From assembly GCF_005281835.1 (NCBI RefSeq), contig NZ_RZIS01000007.1, positions 124,001 to 188,000 of the forward strand: DNA of 64,000 nucleotides, written 5' to 3'. The stretch is from Vibrio profundi (GTDB lineage Bacteria; Pseudomonadota; Gammaproteobacteria; Enterobacterales; Vibrionaceae). Below, piece after piece: positions 42,249 to 50,967 of this stretch (positions are counted from its first letter, which is position 1; each line of letters begins with the position of its first letter). A program made the position numbers and the translations under genes. Below the pieces are notes generated by a model. The model saw only the letters and a program-made list of their open reading frames with translations. It did not search any database and was not told the origin of the DNA.

Positions 42249-43994
42249 TTACTGATCCAAGTAGGTTTTCGCTTCGTCTTTACCCATGTATTTCCCAAGC
42301 GTTTTCAGCGGCACCTTTTTAAGGTTCACAACAATCAGCCCATCGAGTGCATTGTTAAAGGCTGGGTCAACGTTAAAGCACACCAATTTCCCATTCATGC
42401 CTAGATATTGACGTAATAAGACGGGCAGTCCTTTTCCTTGTTCCATACGCGCTAGTACTTTCGATAACAAAGGGACACTCGCCAAAGAGCTCAATAAATG
42501 CGTTTGCCAGAACACATTGTTGTTGGATCTCAGTGGGGAGGAAGCTGATACAAGCGTCGCCTTTTCTTGATCGTAGTGATGTATCGAAAGCGTTGCCGCC
42601 ATAAGTTGGCGTGCAGTGTGACTGTAGTCGTTACTGATACTGACAGGACCGAAAAGGTGCGTATATTTCGGGTTTCGCGCCACAAAAGTCGCGATACCTT
42701 TCCACAGCAGTAATAGAGAATTGAGACTACGTTGATAATTTTTACTGACGACAGAGCGGCCGAGTTCAATACTATTGTCGAGTTTAGTAATGAAACTTTC
42801 GTCGTAGTTGAACAAGCTTCGAGAATAGAGCCCTTGCAAGCCATGTTCTGCAATCAGTTCATCGACTAGCCCCATTCGATAGGCCCCAACGAGTTCGCGA
42901 TTACCATTGTGCCAGACGAATAGTTGGTTGTAGTAAAGGTCGTATTCATCGACATCACAAGCGAGCCCGCTGCCTTCTCCTACCTCTCGAAAACTTTCTT
43001 CTCTGATTCTCCCTATTTCTTGCATGAGTTTGGGAATGTGATGGCTCGGTGAGTAGTAAACGGAAAACTCACCTTGTTCAAGGAGCAACAAAGAGCTGGG
43101 TAAAGCATCGATTTCTCGTTGTAGCTCTATCGCGTTAACCGGTTCAATGATCGGTGTATTAAAGTGAGGGGCGGAGTCGGTATCAAGATTTACTTCATCG
43201 CTTTTGCTCATTAGATAAGTATTGAGGCGTAAATAGCTGACAATATCGACGTCTTTTTCAAACCCCTTTACTTCCGAAAAGGGAATCGCTGATCCAATAG
43301 AAATTGAAATGGTTTTTGCTTGTTTGTTTAAAAGTTCTCGACCTAATAGCGCGGTGCGTAGGAGAGGGTGAACTCGACCGGCTTGATAGAAAAGCTCGCT
43401 GTTTTTTCCACTAATGAAAATTGGCACCGTTGTGGCTTGATTACGCTTGACGAATTTCGCGACCGATTTACTCCATTCAATATCGGTGAGTTTCTTCTCT
43501 CCTTTCGGGTAGGCGGATACTTCCCCTGCTGGGAACACAATCAATAATCCGCCATCGGCCAAATGACGATGTGCATCGCGTACCGCTTTGGAGTTGGTGT
43601 GCTGAGAGCCTTTACCATTGAATACGTCAATGCCGATAAAAAGATCATCGAGTTCGGGTAAGCGTTTGAGGAGCTGATTCGCTAGAACTTTTACATCCTG
43701 CCTGACGGATCCAATGAGATCGGCAAGGATCACACCTTCAATAGCACCTAGTGGGTGATTTGCCACAATGACGACAGGCCCTTCACTCGGGATATGATCG
43801 ATAGTGCCGCTTTCCACATCGTACGCAATGTTAAGTGCATCGAGTGTATGATTCATAAATTCGAAGCTGGATAGCTTTTCAGGGCGTTGCTGATAAAGAT
43901 GATCCAGTTTAGATAGTCCTGTTGCCCACTCGACAACGGATTCACCTAAACCAAAAGGTGTGTAACGAGGTAAACGAAACGGACTACTAATCAT
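42249..43994 (-). CDS. olsF: OlsF-type bifunctional ornithine lipid synthase
   Basis: 581 residues, two acyltransferase domains. N-terminal LPLAT/PlsC-like (about 50-260): VANHPLGAIEG (His80, Glu86) and FPAGEVSAYPKG (154-165), resembling the lysophospholipid O-acyltransferase OlsA. C-terminal hemolysin/OlsB-type GNAT (about 300-560): GEFSVYYSPSHHIPKLMQEI, REESFREVGEGSG and ELGRSVVSKNYQRSLNSLLLLWKG. In characterised OlsF proteins (Serratia, Vibrio cholerae) the C-terminal half N-acylates ornithine and the N-terminal half adds the second acyl chain, giving ornithine lipid, often under low phosphate. Last gene of a seven-gene operon, two bases after the DoxX-like gene. Confidence 0.85.
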   Translation of the reverse strand: MISSPFRLPRYTPFGLGESVVEWATGLSKLDHLYQQRPEKLSSFEFMNHTLDALNIAYDVESGTIDHIPSEGPVVIVANHPLGAIEGVILADLIGSVRQDVKVLANQLLKRLPELDDLFIGIDVFNGKGSQHTNSKAVRDAHRHLADGGLLIVFPAGEVSAYPKGEKKLTDIEWSKSVAKFVKRNQATTVPIFISGKNSELFYQAGRVHPLLRTALLGRELLNKQAKTISISIGSAIPFSEVKGFEKDVDIVSYLRLNTYLMSKSDEVNLDTDSAPHFNTPIIEPVNAIELQREIDALPSSLLLLEQGEFSVYYSPSHHIPKLMQEIGRIREESFREVGEGSGLACDVDEYDLYYNQLFVWHNGNRELVGAYRMGLVDELIAEHGLQGLYSRSLFNYDESFITKLDNSIELGRSVVSKNYQRSLNSLLLLWKGIATFVARNPKYTHLFGPVSISNDYSHTARQLMAATLSIHHYDQEKATLVSASSPLRSNNNVFWQTHLLSSLASVPLLSKVLARMEQGKGLPVLLRQYLGMNGKLVCFNVDPAFNNALDGLIVVNLKKVPLKTLGKYMGKDEAKTYLDQ

Positions 43995-43996
43995 AA

Positions 43997-44449
43997 TTAT
44001 GCTGCCTTATTAACAAGTTGATATAAGAAACCGTTTTGATCTTTTAAATCTTTAATGCTCAAGAAAGCGCCACATAGCCACACGAGACACGCCATACCAA
44101 ACAATAAGCCACCGTCATGTCCGACAATCTCACCGGCCGCGTTAAACTCTGGCATTTGAATACCGAGTGGTGTGAACAAGTGGAAAAAAATCGCACCAGT
44201 CATGATTCCGGTGCTCATTACCGCGCCCAACCCATGAAGTTTGCTGAATAGTAAAATGGCCGCAAACAGTTCAGCGAAGCCAATCATGTAGCCACCAAAT
44301 ACGCCAAACCATGTAAGGCCTGACCATTCGGCAAGCGTGCCAAAAATATGCTCTGTTTCGTATGAGCCTGTGAACTTGAAGAACAGAGATTGAACAAACA
44401 CAAATGCGATGAAAGCCGATGGAATGTGTTTAGTTGCTTGAAATGTCAT
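43997..44449 (-). CDS. DoxX-like membrane protein
   Basis: 150 residues with four predicted transmembrane helices (around 10-25, 50-68, 75-95, 115-133). The arrangement and FGGYMIGFAELFAAILLF resemble DoxX/DoxD-type proteins. The family is linked to thiol or quinone redox; function here unknown. It is 12 bases after the YHS-domain gene and 2 before olsF. Confidence 0.65.
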   Translation of the reverse strand: MTFQATKHIPSAFIAFVFVQSLFFKFTGSYETEHIFGTLAEWSGLTWFGVFGGYMIGFAELFAAILLFSKLHGLGAVMSTGIMTGAIFFHLFTPLGIQMPEFNAAGEIVGHDGGLLFGMACLVWLCGAFLSIKDLKDQNGFLYQLVNKAA

Positions 44450-44461
44450 AAGTGATCCTTG

Positions 44462-44899
44462 TTATTTAATTAGCTCAGGCCAGTTTTTGTCTGCTTGTGT
44501 AATGTGCTGTGGACGGTCGGCATCCCAGCGCTGTTTAATTTCTTTGTCGTAGTTGAGGTACAACTTGTCATCCACAATGGCCCAATACATAGGATCACCA
44601 GGGGCAAAATCATTTTTCGCAGATACTGCCCATGCACAATATCCACCATACTGAGGAGCATATTTTTCAGGATTATGAACAAAGGCATCTAAATTCGACT
44701 GAGAAGCGAAGTACCACGTTGCACCTTTGTATTCAGTCGTGAATTCTTTACTGCCTTTAACTGGTTGGCTTTCGGTGAAATACGCTACGGTGTCGTAGCC
44801 CTCTAGCGCTTTACTGCTGAAAAATCCTGTGTAAATTTCGTCCGCGGCAAAAGCCATTTGGCTGATGGAAAACAGCAATAGCGCAAATATTTTTTTCAT
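44462..44899 (-). CDS. Periplasmic YHS-domain protein
   Basis: 145 residues. Signal peptide MKKIFALLLFSISQMAFAADE (cleavage after about 18). The YHS domain has GYDTVAYFTESQPVKGSKEF and YKGATWYFASQSNLDAF, HNPEKYAPQYGGYCAWAVS. YHS domains are implicated in metal or redox binding; the GGYC segment carries the single conserved Cys. Exported, so it acts in the periplasm, beside the membrane-lipid enzymes of this operon. Confidence 0.85.
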   Translation of the reverse strand: MKKIFALLLFSISQMAFAADEIYTGFFSSKALEGYDTVAYFTESQPVKGSKEFTTEYKGATWYFASQSNLDAFVHNPEKYAPQYGGYCAWAVSAKNDFAPGDPMYWAIVDDKLYLNYDKEIKQRWDADRPQHITQADKNWPELIK

Positions 44900-44923
44900 G
44901 ACAATTCCTTATCTGTCCCTGTG

Positions 44924-45673
44924 TTAGGCGATCAGAGATTCTAGTTGGGTAAAGGTATAACGATGTTGATTGAGTGATTGGGCATTGAGCCCATGACATG
45001 GAGAGCCCGGTATGTAACTCATGGCTAGCTGGCGATCAGTTACGTTTAAATGTGTGAAGCTAACGGTATGAGCGTCTTCTCTGTGCATGCAAGCCGACAA
45101 ATAGCCATGCTCTGGGTGGTGATGAGCGTGGAAGGTGAGCAAGGTTTGCTGGGTTTTATTATCAAATGTTAGCGTGTTGTAGAGCTCTCTACGGTAATGC
45201 TGTACTTCTTCGAGCGCTATACCTGACGAAAACAGAGGTGAATCAGTTTGCTTAATATCAATGTTGGTTCCATCCCAGGCGAAAGCAAAGACTTCCGGAT
45301 TGACGAGAGAAAGCGTAGGGCGAAAAACCAATAATGTGAATGGAGCAAAGCGCTGAATGTCTAGCTGATTGAAATGTTCTGTTACTTGCTCAAGGCTGGT
45401 GCTAGAAGACAGTAGTTTTAATAATAAACCGCGGCTTAATAGAGGGCCTTCGGGCATTTTTCCTTGATAATTATTGAGTAAACAAAGAGATAATCCATGC
45501 TCGTTTAAGCTGATCCAACTGCCTTTGCCAACCGGGTCGATTGGCATCAATACCTTAGTACCATTGTGTGTGAGTTGTTGAGGTGGTGTGGCTAATGCGC
45601 GAGATTTTTGTTCATCTCGATTAAAGAATACTTGGTAGCCTTCTTCGTTCAGTAGCCAAGTGACAGAACACAT
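44924..45673 (-). CDS. NRDE family protein
   Basis: 249 residues, MCSVTWLL then FFNRDEQKSR (the NRDE motif). An N-terminal-nucleophile-like fold with Cys2 as the putative nucleophile; the family includes eukaryotic TANGO2. Function in bacteria is unknown, with a proposed role in haem or lipid homeostasis. It starts one base after the DinB-like gene ends. Confidence 0.82.
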   Translation of the reverse strand: MCSVTWLLNEEGYQVFFNRDEQKSRALATPPQQLTHNGTKVLMPIDPVGKGSWISLNEHGLSLCLLNNYQGKMPEGPLLSRGLLLKLLSSSTSLEQVTEHFNQLDIQRFAPFTLLVFRPTLSLVNPEVFAFAWDGTNIDIKQTDSPLFSSGIALEEVQHYRRELYNTLTFDNKTQQTLLTFHAHHHPEHGYLSACMHREDAHTVSFTHLNVTDRQLAMSYIPGSPCHGLNAQSLNQHRYTFTQLESLIA

Positions 45674-45674
45674 A

Positions 45675-46217
45675 TCATTGCCCTCTCAAATAGCTGGTTG
45701 TGGTTGGTGCGAAACCAAAAGTATTCGTCACCTGAACTTGTAGGAAAGTGGCGATCACTTTCATCATGGCGTAGTGGTGGTTCGCGTGTAAGGCGGCAAA
45801 AGTGATCTCGCGCTCTAAGCTTGACGTCATGGATTGGCAAACCTGGTTATTAAGCGACACTTCCGTTTCTATCGTTACTGGGTTGGTCAGTGCGGTCGGG
45901 TTTAATTGCTCTAACCAATCGGAAATGTATTTTATTTCTTCTAATGCGATAGCTCTGCTGGTTTCAATATCATGCCCACGACGGCGCGTGTTGTAATTAA
46001 TCTGTTGGTTTTCTTGCAGAATCAACGCATGGAACAGATCTAGCGTATGACGAAAGTGCTCCCCGATAGAGCTGTCGACATGAGGTTTGGCTTTGTAGGT
46101 ATAGTCCTCATCACTGATATCCGAAAGAAAGTGAAGTCCCTGACGAAGAATATCCACGGCCCCTTGAATCGTAGAAGGAACAGAGATTTGAGATGAGGTA
46201 TTACTGGCTAAACTCAT
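45675..46217 (-). CDS. DinB-like four-helix protein
   Basis: 180 residues. Long helices and the metal-site pattern HVDSSIGEHFRHTLDLFHAL and ALHANHHYAMMKVIA, with widely spaced His residues, match the DinB/YfiT superfamily of divalent-metal thiol-dependent transferases. Enzymatic role unknown. It follows the ATP-grasp gene by 22 bases and abuts the NRDE gene. Confidence 0.75.
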   Translation of the reverse strand: MSLASNTSSQISVPSTIQGAVDILRQGLHFLSDISDEDYTYKAKPHVDSSIGEHFRHTLDLFHALILQENQQINYNTRRRGHDIETSRAIALEEIKYISDWLEQLNPTALTNPVTIETEVSLNNQVCQSMTSSLEREITFAALHANHHYAMMKVIATFLQVQVTNTFGFAPTTTSYLRGQ

Positions 46218-46239
46218 AATATTTCCTTATTCAGACGAA

Positions 46240-47373
46240 CTAGTCCGTCGTTGGATATTGTTCGGTCAGGCGTTTCTCTTCACGCCAAGCGAGAATTAAT
46301 TCTTTGAATGCAGGTGTTTTATGACCTCGTTGCTGCTGCTTAGCGCCAATGTCGAAAAGAATGCGGTATTGGCTAAGTAGAGTGCTGAATATTTCTTTGA
46401 GAGGAGTGCGACGATCCCAGATATGAGCAGCCTCGCTGCTGGCGCCATTGATCTCAAGAATCGTGAACGCTTCACCTGCCATCAAGCTATGAATATCTTT
46501 AAATTTGATGTCGAGGCGACCATAGTGAAAACCTTCAAAGTCATCGAAGATCTCATCCAAACGTTGAGCAAGTGCATCGGAGATATATTGGTTACCGTTG
46601 CGAAAAATTGAGCCCCGGCTGTGACTACCAGCGAAGGCGAGTTGAAATTCAGTTCCCAAATCTGGAACCCAGTCCAGTTTGTCCTGATGGCGCGGTAAAT
46701 AGAGGTGACTTAATTGCCCCGCACGTGGGCATTGCTCTATTAACTGCTGAAGTGTACTCACACCATCTCCAACCACTGAAGGGGCATATTTGAGGGTGAT
46801 AGAGATGATTTTTCCGCGCTTTTTCCCTGGGTAACGCACGTAAAATACCCCTGCTTCAGCTTGGTATGGGGCTTTTTCTTGGATTAAGAAACGCGCACCT
46901 TCGGGAAAGCCAGCAATGTAGCTAGTTAGTTGCTCTTGAGACTTAACCAACTTCACTCCCGCCCCACGACAGCCTAGATCTGGTTTTGCAACGACAGGAA
47001 ATGAAATCTTGGCGCTGTGCATAGATTCCAACGCCTGAGCGGTTTGGCTTGAGATTCCAACATCGGATTTAGTGATGGTCACGAAGGGGGAAATCCACTC
47101 TAAAGAGCGCTTACCTGCCAAGCTTAAAATGTCGTGTTTAGACTCGCCAACCATGCCACTTAATTTGATGCTTGGGTTAGCGATTAAAGGCAGTTTCCAG
47201 TTTCCATATCTCAGCCCTTGAGCCAAACTTTGAATGACTACGGGGGTATAAAAAAACCAGCTAGGGAGAAATTCATAAGGCGATACGCTTTGCTTAGTGT
47301 CTACTTCTAGCAAGGGCATGCCGGCATTAATTTTTTCAGGTGCAATGCATTGGATTTCTGGTTGGGAACTCAT
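46240..47373 (-). CDS. ATP-grasp ligase of unknown substrate
   Basis: 377 residues. ATP-grasp features: FPVVAKPDLGCRGAGVKLV (glycine-rich ATP loop), RFLIQEKAPYQAEAGVFY, and AFTILEINGASSEAAHIWD (the Mg-binding ExN). The family ligates carboxylates to amines with ATP. The N-terminal domain (1-130) is not clearly D-Ala-D-Ala ligase or RimK. Its place beside OlsF and DedA suggests, by inference only, modification of an amino-acid lipid or of a related polar group. It overlaps the DedA gene by 4 bases. Confidence 0.78.
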   Translation of the reverse strand: MSSQPEIQCIAPEKINAGMPLLEVDTKQSVSPYEFLPSWFFYTPVVIQSLAQGLRYGNWKLPLIANPSIKLSGMVGESKHDILSLAGKRSLEWISPFVTITKSDVGISSQTAQALESMHSAKISFPVVAKPDLGCRGAGVKLVKSQEQLTSYIAGFPEGARFLIQEKAPYQAEAGVFYVRYPGKKRGKIISITLKYAPSVVGDGVSTLQQLIEQCPRAGQLSHLYLPRHQDKLDWVPDLGTEFQLAFAGSHSRGSIFRNGNQYISDALAQRLDEIFDDFEGFHYGRLDIKFKDIHSLMAGEAFTILEINGASSEAAHIWDRRTPLKEIFSTLLSQYRILFDIGAKQQQRGHKTPAFKELILAWREEKRLTEQYPTTD

Positions 47374-47957
47374 GACAACCCTCTTGAGTAGGTGTGATTA
47401 AGAAGCTTATTGGTAGAGAAAAGCAATAAAATCGCCGCAGGAATTAACATCCATTGATACTCAGAGGCTTGAACCCAAGCTGACGTCCCTAAGTAATAAA
47501 TAGTTGAGAAAACTAAACATGTCCAAAGTGCTGTGGCGAGAATGACTGCGCTCATAAACAGCTTCAGTGGGATAGAGAAGAAGCCACTGAGCGTGAATCC
47601 TACAGTCCTTAGCCCTGGTATAAATCGGATAATGAATAGGTTAAGGAAAGCCTGCTGGTGGAGTTTTCTACGGATAGATTTGAAATGTCGGTTGGTGAGC
47701 GCTCGATAGCGTATGCCACGAAAATGCTGGCAATATTTACCTAAATAGTACAGACCAAGGTCACCAGTTGCGATCCCGACAAAGATTGCCAGCAAGGCTA
47801 GGCTTGGCGGCATTAATTCTTGGCTGGCAAGCCCAGCCGCAGAAACAATGGCTAAATCTTCTAGTAGGTAAGACAGCAAGATCACACCGACAAACAGAAT
47901 AGGAACTGATTGCGAGCTTGTTGTGAGTAATGTTTGTAAGGATTCAACCAATAACAC
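47370..47957 (-). CDS. DedA family membrane protein
   Basis: 195 residues; GTG start (47957) with AGGAAG just upstream. Several hydrophobic helices and the DedA features LLEDLAIVSAAG, YYLGKY and RFIPGLRTVGFTLSGFF, including the Arg/Gly/Pro re-entrant motif. DedA proteins transport undecaprenyl phosphate or other lipids across the inner membrane. As the first gene of the operon it could flip a lipid product. No obvious Pho box, and the promoter is not resolved. Confidence 0.85.
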   Translation of the reverse strand: MLLVESLQTLLTTSSQSVPILFVGVILLSYLLEDLAIVSAAGLASQELMPPSLALLAIFVGIATGDLGLYYLGKYCQHFRGIRYRALTNRHFKSIRRKLHQQAFLNLFIIRFIPGLRTVGFTLSGFFSIPLKLFMSAVILATALWTCLVFSTIYYLGTSAWVQASEYQWMLIPAAILLLFSTNKLLNHTYSRGLS

Positions 47958-48480
47958 ATCGCTTCCTGAATTTAACTGTATGATATTTTGTTGGCAATTA
48001 GCTGCTGTATTAGCAATGAATTGGCTTTAACAAATAATCAAGGTAAATGGTTCATGTTTTAAGAGACCGAGCATAGGATGGAAAAATTACATTTTTGGTG
48101 AGTGATTTTTATAACAATAGTCTGTTTGGCGGTTTTTTAGCGGCTTTGCTCGGTTTTCCGAGTGTACGAAATCGTTCTTTTTTCGCTTTTATTGCCTAGG
48201 GGAGCATTATTGTGTGGGTGTTAGTCGCACTGGCGAAAGCTCAGTCGAGAATGTACGTTTTAGTGTTCAGTATTAGCTTAATACTGTAGGGCTCGTTTGC
48301 TTTAATGAATATACGGTGGTTTAAATATGAGCTCGCAACTGTATTCATGGTAACCAGTGGAGGTGAACTTTCTGAAGAAGTAGGGGGTATATTCAGAGGG
48401 ACTGGCTTTGGTGAATATAGCTGTGGGGAGTGTAGCGGCGAACGCTACGGTCTGATGGATTTGTGTAGCAAGTAAATATA
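47958..48480. other. Gene-poor region with marginal small ORFs
   Basis: Upstream of the DedA gene and past the cpdB terminator, no firm gene is seen. On the plus strand, a 25-codon frame (48212-48289, GTG behind GGGGAG, mostly hydrophobic) and a 56-residue frame (48305-48475) share one reading frame with a TAG between. Hairpins at 48268-48286 (8 bp) and 48432-48448 (6 bp) are present. These could be decayed sequence or chance. Confidence 0.3.
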
Positions 48481-48510
48481 AAAAAACGCGGCTAATACGC
48501 CGCGTTTTTT
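48481..48510. terminator. Bidirectional terminator of cpdB
   Basis: AAAAAACGCGGC (48481-48492), loop TAATAC, GCCGCGTTTTTT (48499-48510). It ends cpdB on the minus strand and any plus-strand transcript from 47958-48480. Confidence 0.93.
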
Positions 48511-48526
48511 AGTTAAGCAAAAGGGA

Positions 48527-50503
48527 TTACTTGCTTAAGTCAATTTGGTATACACCGAAACCAACATCGTCTGTTGCGACACGTTTCATCGGGTATTGAC
48601 CTTTATCTTTGATGAACTGTGCAGCTTTATCACTTGGCGAAGTTTCAAAGCGGATATCTAGCGCTTTGTCTGACTTAATTGGCGCGAATGACCAGTTGTT
48701 GTCCGCTGTTGGGCTCACTTGGCCTTGCTCTTTGCTCACGCGAGAGATGTAGTTAGCAAGAACAGTACGGTTTTCATCTGGTGCATCGAATGCGATGAAG
48801 TCTTCACCTGTGCCTGGGAACTTGTTGCTGTATGCGCGGTAGTTGTTGGTCGCGATAATGAAGTATTGCTTCATATCGATTGGCTTACCTTGGTAAGTTA
48901 GGCCAACGATACGCTCAGAACCTTCATTGATTAATTTACAGTTTCCATCGTACTTAGCAGGTTGTGTTACATCGATCTGGTAGTTAACACCGTCAATAAC
49001 ATCGAAGTTGTAGGTGCGGAAACCATCCCAATCGATTAATTGCTGAGGAGCTGTACTATTTACATCAATCTGTTTGAATTGACCCGCAGAACACTCAAGC
49101 CATTCTTTTACTTCGTGACCGGTTACCTTCATTGCAACTAGCGTGTTCGGGTAAAGATATAAGTCAGCCGCGTTGCGGAAAGTCAGTTGGCCAGATTCAA
49201 CTTCAGTAAAGTTAGCTGGGTCATTCTTACGACCGCCCGCTTTAAATGGTGCTGCTGCTGAAAGTACTGGAGTACCGTCTAGGTCTGGGTCACCTTGAAT
49301 AAAGCGCTCAACGTAATCTTTCTGTGCAAGGTTAACAATTTGTACCGTTGGATCGTCTTGTACTAGCGATAGGAAGCTGTACATTACGTCGTCTGCTTTA
49401 CCAATTGGTTGGTTTACAAATTCACGAGTACCAGCGTGGTCTTTTTCTAGCGCAGTTACGATGCCTTTATCGGCATCCGCTAGAGATTTCTTCTCGATTT
49501 TGTCGTAAATAGGGCGTGCTTCTGATTGGCCTTTAACCACTTCCCATTTACCGTCTTTTTGCGCCAGTGTTAGATCCATAACACCCACGTGGCTACCCCA
49601 ACGACCTGGCATAACTGCCGCAACACCGTTCATGGTGCCGTTTTCGTTGTCGATGCCTTGAATATCGTCAAAGCCTTTGCCTGGGAACACAGCGTGAGAG
49701 TGACCAAATGCAATTGCATCGATACCTTCAACTTCTGATAAGTAGAACGTTGAGTTCTCTTCGCCAGTTTTGTATGGGTCTGTTGATACGCCAGAGTGTG
49801 GAATAGCAACGATTACTTCAGCGCCTTCTGCTTTCATTTGAGGCACTAACTCGTTAGCGGTCTCAATGATGTCGCGAGCGATCACTTTGCCTTCAAGGTT
49901 CTTCTTATCCCACGTCATGATTTGCGGTGGAACAAAACCAATGTAACCAACTTTTACTTCGTGTTCAACGCCAGCAGTATCTGCGAATGTATGCGTTTTG
50001 ATGATGTATGGCGTGAAGTAGTGTTCTTTGGTTTCTGCGTCGTAAACGTTCGCACTGATGTATGGGAAATCAGCGTCGTTGATTGACTCTTCTAGGAACT
50101 CAAGGCCGTAGTTAAACTCGTGGTTACCTAGGTTGGCAGCGTCGTAGCTTAGTTGATTCATTGCTTTGTATGCAGGGTGAACTTCGCCTACTTCGATGCC
50201 TTTGTCTGCCATGTAGTCACCCATTGGGCTACCTTGCAGTAAGTCACCGTTATCAACCAATACGCTATTCGTTACTTCGCTTTGAGCTTCTTTTACTAAA
50301 GTTGCAGTACGTGCTAAGCCGATTTTTTTCGATGGCTTGTCTTTGTAGTAATCGTAGTCCATTAGGTTGGTATGGATGTCCGTCGTTTCTACGACACGCA
50401 GTTTAATCACTTCATCGGTATCTGGTGTTGTTGTGCAGCCTGCTAGAGTCAGACCAAGACCTGCAAGTACAGCCAATGATAAAGGTTTCATTGCAACTTT
50501 CAT
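48527..50503 (-). CDS. cpdB: 2',3'-cyclic-nucleotide 2'-phosphodiesterase / 3'-nucleotidase, lipoprotein
   Basis: 658 residues from ATG 50501-50503, behind GGAGCTAC; an upstream extension of 48 residues is rejected. A signal peptide with lipobox LTLAGC suggests a lipid anchor, unlike soluble periplasmic E. coli CpdB. Metallophosphatase motifs are TTDIHTNLMDYDY, DNGDLLQGSP, NLGNHEFNYG and AFGHSHAVFPG. The C-terminal 5'-nucleotidase domain binds the nucleoside. It degrades extracytoplasmic 2',3'-cyclic and 3' nucleotides to nucleoside and phosphate. Confidence 0.93.
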   Translation of the reverse strand: MKVAMKPLSLAVLAGLGLTLAGCTTTPDTDEVIKLRVVETTDIHTNLMDYDYYKDKPSKKIGLARTATLVKEAQSEVTNSVLVDNGDLLQGSPMGDYMADKGIEVGEVHPAYKAMNQLSYDAANLGNHEFNYGLEFLEESINDADFPYISANVYDAETKEHYFTPYIIKTHTFADTAGVEHEVKVGYIGFVPPQIMTWDKKNLEGKVIARDIIETANELVPQMKAEGAEVIVAIPHSGVSTDPYKTGEENSTFYLSEVEGIDAIAFGHSHAVFPGKGFDDIQGIDNENGTMNGVAAVMPGRWGSHVGVMDLTLAQKDGKWEVVKGQSEARPIYDKIEKKSLADADKGIVTALEKDHAGTREFVNQPIGKADDVMYSFLSLVQDDPTVQIVNLAQKDYVERFIQGDPDLDGTPVLSAAAPFKAGGRKNDPANFTEVESGQLTFRNAADLYLYPNTLVAMKVTGHEVKEWLECSAGQFKQIDVNSTAPQQLIDWDGFRTYNFDVIDGVNYQIDVTQPAKYDGNCKLINEGSERIVGLTYQGKPIDMKQYFIIATNNYRAYSNKFPGTGEDFIAFDAPDENRTVLANYISRVSKEQGQVSPTADNNWSFAPIKSDKALDIRFETSPSDKAAQFIKDKGQYPMKRVATDDVGFGVYQIDLSK

Positions 50504-50752
50504 TTTGTAGCTCCAAAGTGGATAGTAGAAAATTTCGTTGCGTAATGTAACAAAACAGAATGAAACAATGATTACAGCGAATGTTAATTCGTGACTTAGA
50601 TCGATTACTTTATGGTGTTCTGCAAGATGCCTCCCAAAGCTGCTCAATCAACGTACAAATCTTATCAATGAGAATGCTCAATTTATTCCACCTAATTATC
50701 TAATAACTTCATCCCTTATCAGCTTTTCGAATAAAAAATGAAATTTTAGAAT

Positions 50753-50967
50753 TTCCGGTAATATAACAAGCTAGTCATAATGCCAACATCAAGGACGTAT
50801 TAGGAGGCAATTATGACTCGCTTAACCAGCCAGTTCACTGCTTCACAAGCGCAACAGTCTCGATACTCCCATTAACTGTTTCACCAGTTAGCCAGATACC
50901 CAATTCGGTAGTTTCATTATCGAGTGAAGAAATGCTCGTTAGCCCGAGCCTTAAAGGAAGCACAGAA
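50753..50967 (+). promoter_or_regulatory. cysD leader with a short ORF and hairpins
   Basis: The gap between cpdB and cysD is 464 bases. A weak promoter is proposed: TTCCGG (50753-50758), 17 bp, CATAAT (50776-50781), the type expected for activation by CysB. Then comes TAGGAGGCAATT and a 20-residue leader ORF (50813-50875), followed by hairpins AACTG/CAGTT (about 50874-50889) and GCTCG/CGAGC (50936-50951) before the cysD SD. Confidence 0.45.
50813..50875 (+). CDS. Putative leader peptide of the cysDNC operon
   Basis: 20 codons: MTRLTSQFTASQAQQSRYSH. A near-perfect Shine-Dalgarno (TAGGAGG) lies 5-6 bases upstream of the ATG. The product is rich in Ser and Gln, lacks Cys, and ends 92 bases before the cysD start. 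It has no domain. It may be a regulatory leader, a small protein, or chance; the SD strength argues against chance. Confidence 0.5.
   Translation: MTRLTSQFTASQAQQSRYSH

Noticed and set aside
47958..48100. PhoB box before the DedA-OlsF operon
   Set aside because: No pair of CTGTCAT-like repeats 11 bases apart was found, so phosphate control cannot be claimed from sequence.
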